From assembly GCA_903830725.1 (NCBI GenBank), contig CAIKVH010000017.1, forward strand, positions 1 to 41,435: DNA of 41,435 nt, in the 5' to 3' direction. Under the pieces are notes generated by a model. It made no database searches, was not told the DNA's origin, and worked only from the letters and a program-made list of their open reading frames with translations. The position numbers were made by a program, and so were the translations under genes. Origin of the DNA: an uncultured Burkholderiales bacterium (GTDB lineage: Bacteria > Pseudomonadota > Gammaproteobacteria > Burkholderiales > Burkholderiaceae_C). Below, piece by piece: positions 35,420-41,435 of the stretch; position 1 is the first letter of the stretch, and the number at the start of each line of letters is the position of its first letter.

Positions 35420-37660
35420 CTAAACCTTGACAAGTCGCTCATTTTTTAGGGGCAAACTTCTCACAGGCCTTCCGATTGCAAGTGAAATCGCATTGACCAC
35501 GGCAGGAGCGACTACTGCAATTGTTGGTTCACCAATTCCGCCCCAAGGACCTTCAAGTGCAGGCTGAATATAAGTTTCAACTTTTGGCATTTCTGCTAGA
35601 CGCAAAACCCTGTATTTATCAAAGTTTGTTTGAACAATTTTGCCCCGCTCAACCGTACATTCACCCCAAAGCGCTGCACTTAATCCGTAAACAATAGAAC
35701 CCTCCACTTGAGCTTGGATTTGACTAGGGTTAACGGCGTAACCGCAATCAAGCGTTAAGACCACTCTGTGTACCTTAACTTCGCCTTGTTTATTAAGAGA
35801 AAGTTCAACCACGCAGGCACAGTAGGTCCCGTAACTCATAAACTGGGCTACGCCTTTATAAATCCCCTTAGGTGTGCTCTTATCCCATCCCCCTTTCTCC
35901 GCGGCAAGGTCAAGCATTGCCAATTGGCGAGTTTGAGTGGGCATCATTGATCTTCTAAATGCAACAGAATCCATCTTGGCTGCGCGCGCTAACTCCTCGA
36001 TGAAGCATTCCATATAAAAACTATTTTGAGGAACGTTAACACCTCTCCAGGTTCCAACCGGAACATGCGTATTACGCATTGCATATTCAATTAATAAACT
36101 GGGGAGTGAATAACATAATTGTTGATCGCTCTTAGGATCTTTAAACCACCCCTGCAATTGAAAATCATCTTTATACCCTTCCATGTTTGCAGTGGGGTTT
36201 CGCCATGCGTAAATAGATTGACCAGATAAACGTACATGCATGCCAACTACTTTTTTATTACTATCCAGTCCTGCAGTAAATTTACACATTGATATAGGAC
36301 GGTACTGACCGTGAGCCATATCTTCTTCACGAGTCCAAATCATTTTGATCGCCACGCCAGGCATATTCATAGCAATTTGTACGGATTGAATCACATAGTC
36401 TGAAACCCGCCCTCGACGTCCAAAACCGCCACCTGGATCGTATCTGTTTAAAACACATTTATCCAAGGGCACACCGCTTGTTTTTGACATGGCTAGCAAA
36501 GAACCTTCTGGGTCTTGCGTGGGAACCCATACCTCGACTCTGTCGGCGGTGATCATGGCGGTACAGTTCATGGGCTCCATAGTCGCATGGGCTAAGAAAG
36601 GAGCAAAGTAAGTCCCTTCTACTCGAGTAACGGCACCTTCTATTGCGGCTAAAGGGTCACCCTCCTTCCTAAATTCATAAAGCCCTGTTTTAGTTTGTAG
36701 CCCGTCTTTTAGGCGCGCCAAAATGGTTTGATCAGACTCACTCTGATTAGCGCCTTGATCCCACACCACCTTAACGGCAGTTAGAGCATTCTTTGCCCGC
36801 CACCAAGTGGTTGCAATCACTGCGTATGCGTCATCCCCAACCTTCACTACTTTTTTTACACCAGGCATTTTCAGTGCTTGACTATCATCCAAACTCACCA
36901 ACTTGCCCCCAAAAACTGGACAAGCCACGACTGCTGCATTTAGCATTCCGGGCAAATTAACGTCAACTCCGTATTTTTTCTCACCATTTAACTTGTCTAG
37001 TGTGTCAATCCTTTTTAAAGGTTGACCAATTAATTTCCATTCTTTTGGAGTTTTCAAAACCACTGATTTTGAATCGGGGGGCGTCAGTAAAGCAGCTTGA
37101 GTTGCAACTTTTCCATAAGTTGTAGTTCGCTTGGTAGGGGTATGGGTAATAACCCCTTTATCAACTGATAATTCAGATACAGGAACATTCCACTCATTGG
37201 CAGCAGCAGTCAATAACATCAACCGAGCTACTGCACCGCCTCGACGGACATAATCTTGAGAAAAACGAATTCCAAAGCTACCAACAGTGAGCATTTGACC
37301 CCAAACGTTTTTTCTTGCCAAGTTCGCCTGAGGGGAGACACGCTCAGGGACAACTTTATCCCAATCTGCGTCTAGCTCATCCGCAACCAACTGGGCAAGT
37401 CCTGTGAGTGAACCCTGCCCCATCTCTACGCGGGCAATTCTTATGACACAAGTATCGTCGGGTTGAATGCAAACCCAGGCATCTATCTCTGTTGATGAAC
37501 CACCAAGGTTAGCTGCATCGTTTACAAATTTTCGGTCAGCAGCTATTGATGTGTCTGATCCGAATGTAGTAATCGCCACAAGGGGAATTTGGAAACCCAA
37601 AGTAAATCCTGCCCCCAGTGTTGACGAAGAAACCAAAAATTGACGTCGGTTTGTTTTCAT
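35420..37660 (-). CDS. Molybdopterin-binding large subunit of an isoquinoline-1-oxidoreductase-like enzyme
   Basis: The 746 residues begin with a twin-arginine signal (NRRQFLVSSS). They contain the xanthine-oxidase-family molybdenum domains: RIARVEMGQGSLTGLAQLVADEL near residue 75, GGGFGRRGRVSDYV near 410, VGTWRGVNVPQNSF near 540 and the catalytic-glutamate segment GGIGEPTIAV near 712. Enzymes of this type hydroxylate aromatic heterocycles or oxidise aldehydes with water as oxygen source. IorB-type members are exported by Tat together with the iron-sulfur subunit and pass electrons to cytochromes, since no FAD subunit is encoded here. The start is 9 bases after the small-subunit stop. The substrate is unknown. 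Confidence 0.9.
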   Translation of the reverse strand: MKTNRRQFLVSSSTLGAGFTLGFQIPLVAITTFGSDTSIAADRKFVNDAANLGGSSTEIDAWVCIQPDDTCVIRIARVEMGQGSLTGLAQLVADELDADWDKVVPERVSPQANLARKNVWGQMLTVGSFGIRFSQDYVRRGGAVARLMLLTAAANEWNVPVSELSVDKGVITHTPTKRTTTYGKVATQAALLTPPDSKSVVLKTPKEWKLIGQPLKRIDTLDKLNGEKKYGVDVNLPGMLNAAVVACPVFGGKLVSLDDSQALKMPGVKKVVKVGDDAYAVIATTWWRAKNALTAVKVVWDQGANQSESDQTILARLKDGLQTKTGLYEFRKEGDPLAAIEGAVTRVEGTYFAPFLAHATMEPMNCTAMITADRVEVWVPTQDPEGSLLAMSKTSGVPLDKCVLNRYDPGGGFGRRGRVSDYVIQSVQIAMNMPGVAIKMIWTREEDMAHGQYRPISMCKFTAGLDSNKKVVGMHVRLSGQSIYAWRNPTANMEGYKDDFQLQGWFKDPKSDQQLCYSLPSLLIEYAMRNTHVPVGTWRGVNVPQNSFYMECFIEELARAAKMDSVAFRRSMMPTQTRQLAMLDLAAEKGGWDKSTPKGIYKGVAQFMSYGTYCACVVELSLNKQGEVKVHRVVLTLDCGYAVNPSQIQAQVEGSIVYGLSAALWGECTVERGKIVQTNFDKYRVLRLAEMPKVETYIQPALEGPWGGIGEPTIAVVAPAVVNAISLAIGRPVRSLPLKNERLVKV

Positions 37661-37669
37661 GTGTGCACC

Positions 37670-38182
37670 TTAAGCTTGAAGTTGATCAGCTGAACTGGAG
37701 ACTTCAGCGCTTTTACTCATCTTTGCCCCAGCCATCAACTTAACTGCAACATGCAATGCCTCCCTAATCCTTTGGTAAGTTCCGCAACGACAAATATTAG
37801 TCATTGCCTCATCAATTTCCTTGTCCGTTGGATTTTTTTTGCGCTTCAACAGCGCAGCTGCAGCCATGATCTGACCCGATTGACAATATCCACATTGGGG
37901 AACATCGACCTCGGCCCAGGCTTTTTGTACTGGATGATCTGAGTGCTCTGAGAGTCCTTCTATTGTTGTGATTTTGTCCGTGGGTTTGATCGCTGATACT
38001 TGGACAACACACGAACGCAGTATCTCTCCATTTATAAATACTGAGCACGCACCACACTGCGCAATACCACAACCAAATTTAGTCCCCGTTAAACCGATCT
38101 GTTCACGTATAACCCATAGCAAAGGGGTCTCAGGCTCGGCGTCGACGGTATAGATTTTGGAATTAACATTCAACTTAAACAT
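37670..38182 (-). CDS. [2Fe-2S] small subunit of an isoquinoline-1-oxidoreductase-like enzyme
   Basis: The start chosen is ATG 38182 (MFKLNVNSKIYTVD), with GGAG 10 bases upstream. A longer start would add 15 residues outside the family pattern. The plant-type cluster ligands are C38, C43, C46 and C58 (FGCGIAQCGACSV...RSC). The second-cluster ligands are C97, C100, C131 and C133 (CGYC...CRC). All eight cysteines are present. It forms a heterodimer with the downstream molybdenum subunit and likely rides out of the cell on that subunit's Tat signal. The C-terminal tail is serine-rich. Confidence 0.92.
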   Translation of the reverse strand: MFKLNVNSKIYTVDAEPETPLLWVIREQIGLTGTKFGCGIAQCGACSVFINGEILRSCVVQVSAIKPTDKITTIEGLSEHSDHPVQKAWAEVDVPQCGYCQSGQIMAAAALLKRKKNPTDKEIDEAMTNICRCGTYQRIREALHVAVKLMAGAKMSKSAEVSSSADQLQA

Positions 38183-38476
38183 AGGACAAATACTCCAGCA
38201 GTGATTAAAATATACCAATCGACCCATTTAGCTATGCAGCCAACCCGCAACATAATATAAAGAAAGTTATTTGCTTCCTTCGCCTGGTTTACCCTATAAA
38301 AACGAAGCCGATGTCCATTTTCTTTGCGTCTCAAATCGTCTATTTTTAAGACTTCGGGATGGGAATACAACCCATTCATATTAACTCAACTTATCAGACA
38401 TTTAGCTACTGAACAAGGGACTCACAACCCAGTAAACCCTTAAGCAAAAGCTCACTTTGCATGCTAATCTCTAGCC

Positions 38477-39718
38477 ATGTTGAATGCACCTGCCTCAGAA
38501 GAATTAATTGACTCTCGTTACGCGGCTTGGCGGCTCCTGATTACTTTATGCTTAGTAACCTTAGGTAGTAGCTGCATGTATGTTGTCGCAGTCGTATTGC
38601 CCCCCGCCCAAGCAGAGTTTGGCATCAGCCGAGCAAACGCCTCCCTACCTTACACCTTAATGATGATTTGTCTTGGTTTAGGTGGCGTGTGGACCGGAAA
38701 ATTAGCTGATCGAATCGGCATTTCCCCAGTTTTATGGATAGGTTCTGTAGCAATTTTGGCGGGATTTGTGGTCGCCGGCTTAGCGCCCAATATTTGGGTA
38801 TTTGGATTGGCGCACGGCTTACTTTTGGGACTACTGGGCAGTTCCGCCACGTTTGCTCCGCTAATGGCAGACACATCCTTGTGGTGGAATAAAAGAAGGG
38901 GTGTTGCTGTAGCCATTTGTGCAAGCGGTAACTACGTAGCAGGGGCGGTTTGGCCATTGCTTGCCCAGTGGGGAATAGAGTCGATTGGCTGGAGAAATAC
39001 CTATATTGCAATGGGGGTGTTTTGCGGTGTTTGCATGGCTTTACTCTCATTTGCAATGCGTCAACGTCCGCCTTTAGCGATAACTAGAGCAACAAAAACA
39101 AATGCAATATCTTCAAGTTTCTCCTCCTCTACTCCTTTTGGCTTGCAAATAGGACGAGCCCAGATTCTTCTTTGTATAGCTGGTTTCTCGTGTTGCGTAG
39201 CTATGGCTATGCCTCAAGTGCATATCGTCGCCTACTGCGGAGATTTGGGTTATGGCGCAGCGAGGGGGGCACAAATGCTATCGTTGATGCTCACATGTGG
39301 GATAGTTAGCCGATTACTATCGGGTTGGATTTGTGACCGTATCGGTGGAGTTTCAACTTTGCTGCTGGGTTCTGCGCTTCAAGGTATTGCATTATTGTTA
39401 TTCCTACCGTTTAAAGGGCTAGTCCCGCTTTACATCATTTCTGGGATGTTTGGGTTATTCCAAGGAGGAATCGTTCCCTCCTACGCAATCATTGTTCGCG
39501 AGCATTTCCCACCCAATGAGGCGGGAGCTAGAGTTGGAGCAGTGATCATGGCCACTTTAATAGGAATGGCCGCAGGTGGTTGGTTATCGGGGAAGATTTT
39601 TGATATGACAGGCTCTTACCAAGCTGCATTTTTGAACGGCTTAGCATGGAATTTACTCAACCTTTCCATTAGCCTTTGGCTATTTTGGAGGTTACGGTCG
39701 AAAAACCCTCAAACTTAG
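38477..39718 (+). CDS. MFS transporter
   Basis: The 413-residue protein has about twelve hydrophobic segments and the MFS signature between helices 2 and 3 (GKLADRIGISPV, near residue 75) plus its repeat in the second half (SGWICDRIGGVSTL, near 278). It resembles the monocarboxylate/oxalate-type MFS group, judged from the general pattern only. It is divergent from the molybdenum hydroxylase genes across a 294-base gap in which no clear operator was seen. It may import or export the substrate of that enzyme. Substrate unknown. Confidence 0.88.
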   Translation: MLNAPASEELIDSRYAAWRLLITLCLVTLGSSCMYVVAVVLPPAQAEFGISRANASLPYTLMMICLGLGGVWTGKLADRIGISPVLWIGSVAILAGFVVAGLAPNIWVFGLAHGLLLGLLGSSATFAPLMADTSLWWNKRRGVAVAICASGNYVAGAVWPLLAQWGIESIGWRNTYIAMGVFCGVCMALLSFAMRQRPPLAITRATKTNAISSSFSSSTPFGLQIGRAQILLCIAGFSCCVAMAMPQVHIVAYCGDLGYGAARGAQMLSLMLTCGIVSRLLSGWICDRIGGVSTLLLGSALQGIALLLFLPFKGLVPLYIISGMFGLFQGGIVPSYAIIVREHFPPNEAGARVGAVIMATLIGMAAGGWLSGKIFDMTGSYQAAFLNGLAWNLLNLSISLWLFWRLRSKNPQT

Positions 39719-39752
39719 TCGCAAGAGCTAATTGCTGGGTAGTTTTATAGCT

Positions 39753-40034
39753 TTATTTTTGCTTAATCGCTGGCGCAGCTGGAGCTGAGTCCCGACTGTA
39801 CAACTCATTCGTAGGGGCTATTTTAAAAACAAAAATGATTGAGAAAATACACACACCTAACCAAATATATATCTTAGTCAAATGATTGGTTGAAATCTCA
39901 GAGGCACCTTTGTGCAAAGTATCAAGTGCTTTTTGAAATTTTTTATACTTCAAATGAGCCTTACCGGAGCGAAAAGCAGCATAAAGCGCCAGGTAACTCA
40001 AAAGTAGCATTCCTATATGATTAAAAGTGTTCAT
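39753..40034 (-). CDS. Small two-helix membrane protein
   Basis: The 93 residues hold two hydrophobic segments (NHIGMLLLSYLALYAAF and IYIWLGVCIFSIIFVF). Between them is a basic, lysine-rich stretch (SGKAHLKYKKFQKALDTLHKG), and the tail is rich in A, P and K. No family is recognised. The layout suggests an inner-membrane protein with the basic loop in the cytoplasm. It converges with the MFS gene 34 bases away. Function unknown. Confidence 0.45.
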   Translation of the reverse strand: MNTFNHIGMLLLSYLALYAAFRSGKAHLKYKKFQKALDTLHKGASEISTNHLTKIYIWLGVCIFSIIFVFKIAPTNELYSRDSAPAAPAIKQK

Positions 40035-40169
40035 GTTCTAGCTCAGTGATGTAATTATGTTTTAGACTTTTCTTTCAGAGGCATCGCTTAGGTGATAAAT
40101 AAGTCCGACCAGCCGATTTTAAACCTTCCTGCGATTTCCCCATCTTTTTGGTATCTTTTCTTTGAGATT

Positions 40170-40347
40170 CTCCCCTGCCTAAAGGCAGCGGATTCCTTCG
40201 GTACTACACATGACTTGCCTCACGCATAGTCGCCTCGGTGGGTTCGTGCTTCATAGCAGGCTGGTTTAGACTTTCGCTTACGCGCAAGGTTTGCAACATG
40301 GCGAGCCATGATGGATGAGGTGATGAACTGGAATCAGTTTCTACAAC
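40170..40347 (-). pseudogene. Remnant of an IS200/IS605-type TnpB 3' end with its terminal hairpin
   Basis: Read on the minus strand, an open frame ends NQPAMKHEPTEATMREASHV with its stop at 40204-40206. This resembles the extreme C-terminus of TnpB proteins (the KQEPTEAT type). It is followed within 30 bases by a hairpin CTGCCT-aa-AGGCAG (40175-40188) preceded by GGAATCCGCTG. This is the arrangement seen where tnpB ends overlap the guide (omega) RNA and the element's right end. The zinc-finger and RuvC parts are absent, and the sequence further upstream does not look like TnpB, so it is a decayed end. Recognition is by pattern only. Confidence 0.4.
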
Positions 40348-40484
40348 TACAAAAGGCTACACTCAAATTTAGGTTATTGGAGCCCCATGGAGTTTGAGAG
40401 ACGATGACATGCAACACGAAAAGACTTTGCATAATTCAAAGAGTTAAGAAGTATGTTTAACAGGGGCAACCTCACACTGAAGAT

Positions 40485-40841
40485 TTAACGGCGTAATTCT
40501 TCACGAATAACTCTGCGCATAGTTTCCTCTATTGTATGAATCGTCATAGCCTCTCTTAGGGTGGCATTGATTAAAGTCTGATAGCCTCTTCCACCAGCCT
40601 GCGCGCGGTACCAGCTCAGTACGTCTGGGTCAAGAGTAATATTAATCTTTTTCTTTTTAAGTTCCGAACGAAAAGCCACCTTACCTTCAAGGGGGGTGAC
40701 CTCCTTGCCGGCAATCCTCCATACTCCACGATCAAGGCCAAGTTCTGTTAATTCTGGAAGCTCATCGTACTCTTTCGATGATATTTCGTGCAAATCAACT
40801 TTTACTAAATTACTGCCTAAATTTTGATTGTTCGCGCTCAT
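40485..40841 (-). CDS. brnA: BrnA-type antitoxin
   Basis: The C-terminal half (KKKINITLDPDVLSWYRAQAGGRGYQTLINATLREAM) is a ribbon-helix-helix DNA-binding domain of the BrnA type. The N-terminal part binds and neutralises the toxin in this family. AGGAAA precedes the ATG. The gene overlaps the 3' end of the BrnT gene by 32 bases in the toxin-first order that is normal for brnTA. At 118 residues it is slightly long because of an acidic N-terminal extension (KEYDELPELTELGLD). It is expected to repress its own operon through the palindrome at 41098-41133. Confidence 0.9.
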   Translation of the reverse strand: MSANNQNLGSNLVKVDLHEISSKEYDELPELTELGLDRGVWRIAGKEVTPLEGKVAFRSELKKKKINITLDPDVLSWYRAQAGGRGYQTLINATLREAMTIHTIEETMRRVIREELRR

Positions 40842-41079
40842 TTGCTTTCCTCATTGAATAAATGTGGCGAGTATCGCCACGTTGAACATAGCCAACCACC
40901 ATCAAACGACCATAGAAGTACCCATAACAAACCATGCGTTTTTCACCATAGTTTTGTCTTTCATCCTCAAATTCAAGCGTTGGACCGTCAAAAATCACTT
41001 TAGCATCCGCAAAATCAAGACCACGGTCAACTAATGTTGTTTGTCGCTTTGATTCATGCCAAGTTAGTTTAAAGTACAT
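40810..41079 (-). CDS. brnT: BrnT-type ribonuclease toxin
   Basis: The start is placed at ATG 41079 (MYFKLTWHESKRQTTL) to match the usual BrnT start 'FxWDExKxxxNxxKHG'. The upstream ATG at 41109 lies inside the -35 region. The family pattern is kept: RGLDFADAKVIFDGP, RMVCYGYFYGRLMVVGYV and RHIYSMRKANEREQ. BrnT is a RelE-like ribonuclease that stops translation under stress and is neutralised by BrnA. There is almost no 5' leader if the promoter assigned at 41087-41114 is used. The 89-residue length is normal. Confidence 0.9.
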   Translation of the reverse strand: MYFKLTWHESKRQTTLVDRGLDFADAKVIFDGPTLEFEDERQNYGEKRMVCYGYFYGRLMVVGYVQRGDTRHIYSMRKANEREQSKFRQ

Positions 41080-41086
41080 TTGACGT

Positions 41087-41133
41087 ATTTTAAAGATAAT
41101 TATCTCCATGTCAAGATGATTATGGAGATAATT
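41087..41133 (-). promoter_or_regulatory. brnTA promoter and palindromic operator
   Basis: A perfect 12-base inverted repeat (AATTATCTCCAT at 41098-41109 and ATGGAGATAATT at 41122-41133, 12-base spacer) flanks and overlaps a promoter with consensus TTGACA (plus positions 41109-41114), a 16-base spacer and TAAAAT (41087-41092). Binding of the BrnA ribbon-helix-helix protein here would block RNA polymerase, as known for brnTA autoregulation. The expected transcript start is within a few bases of the brnT ATG. Confidence 0.75.
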
Positions 41134-41321
41134 AAAAGTAATTGAATTCTATAGTTTTGAACGACTCAAAGGGTAGACGTTACAGTAGATGGGGGATTAG
41201 CGAGATGCATTAATTTGGTGCGGGGTGATATTTCAGGTAAACCTCCGGCGGAGATTGAGTGGGTGTAAAAAGGGTGTGATAAGTTACTTTACACCAAAAA
41301 ATAAAACCCTCGAGGCGTACT

Positions 41322-41435
41322 TTACAAAGACTCTTTCGCGAAGTACGCTGTCGCCTTTTTTAGGATATCTCGCTCCATCTTCACCCGAGCTAACTCGGCT
41401 CGAAGTCTGGCCAATTCCATCTGCTCTTGGCTGAT
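41322..41435 (-). pseudogene. IS3-family OrfA C-terminus, element truncated after the frameshift region
   Basis: The visible part reads QMELARLRAELARVKMERDI and ends AYFAKESL before a TAA stop. This is the leucine-zipper end of IS3-family OrfA (helix-turn-helix regulatory half of the transposase). In the next frame the usual OrfB start KYA appears but diverges at once (KYASRVLFFGVK, stop), and no OrfB follows in the 200 bases before brnT. The element is therefore cut off just past orfA. The rest of OrfA is beyond the window. Confidence 0.75.

Noticed and set aside
38170-38379. 69-residue minus-strand frame upstream of the [2Fe-2S] subunit
   Set aside because: It overlaps the start of a well-supported gene in another frame, has no family pattern and lies where the promoter should be.
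39719-39760. Possible terminator between the MFS gene and the small membrane protein (AGCTA/TAGCT before a T-rich run)
   Set aside because: The stem has only five pairs and a loop of about 21 bases, so it is too weak to call.
41225-41434. 69-residue plus-strand frame at the right edge
   Set aside because: It is antisense to the IS3 OrfA remnant, whose residues match a known family.

Overview
The window looks like an accessory-rich stretch of a betaproteobacterial chromosome, most likely a low-GC member of the Burkholderiaceae such as Polynucleobacter or a relative. This is inferred from the AT-rich coding style, a Bug/TctC-type receptor, several TRAP transporter genes, an isoquinoline-oxidoreductase-like pair and the abundance of small-molecule uptake genes. 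No rRNA, tRNA, CRISPR array or replication origin was recognised.

Region 1 (1-8789) is the most unusual. The first residues of an IS256-type transposase run off the left edge, and the outer end of that element forms the last codons of a DNA/RNA-ligase-like nucleotidyltransferase gene. This gene and two unrecognised genes form a leftward operon. It is divergent from a rightward operon encoding a MoxR-type AAA+ ATPase, a zincin-plus-VWA protein (DUF2201 type) and a 1099-residue leucine-rich-repeat protein built from two copies of the same module. The layout resembles MoxR/VWA-centred conflict or quality-control systems in which an LRR protein could sense something and a ligase-like enzyme could act on nucleic acid. 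This is an inference.

Region 2 (8832-18592) holds two small genes of unknown role, a DMT exporter, a 2-hydroxyacid dehydrogenase and two complete TRAP systems in divergent orientation: DctP plus a fused DctQM to the left, and DctP-DctQ-DctM to the right. This is ordinary organic-acid uptake machinery.

Region 3 (18603-29625) is again accessory. It has a minimal kinase-like protein downstream of a single-domain WGR protein, an exported alpha/beta hydrolase, and a 2066-residue DUF4062-NACHT-WD40 protein with about 26 WD40 repeats. A DUF4116-repeat protein and an exported lysine-rich protein lie on the opposite strand. A nine-G homopolymer sits just before the Walker A codons of the NACHT gene. 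A solo end sequence, 28/29 identical to the IS end at the left edge and in the same orientation, closes this region and is followed by a bidirectional terminator.

Region 4 (29666-39718) is catabolic: a flavin-type stress protein, an NRDE protein, a TauD-like dioxygenase, a Bug receptor, a second hydroxyacid dehydrogenase, an exported HSL-type esterase and an IorAB-like molybdenum hydroxylase pair, with a divergent MFS transporter. Region 5 (39753-41435) has a small membrane protein, a decayed TnpB/IS605-type end, a BrnTA toxin-antitoxin pair with a clear operator and promoter, and a truncated IS3-type OrfA running off the right edge.
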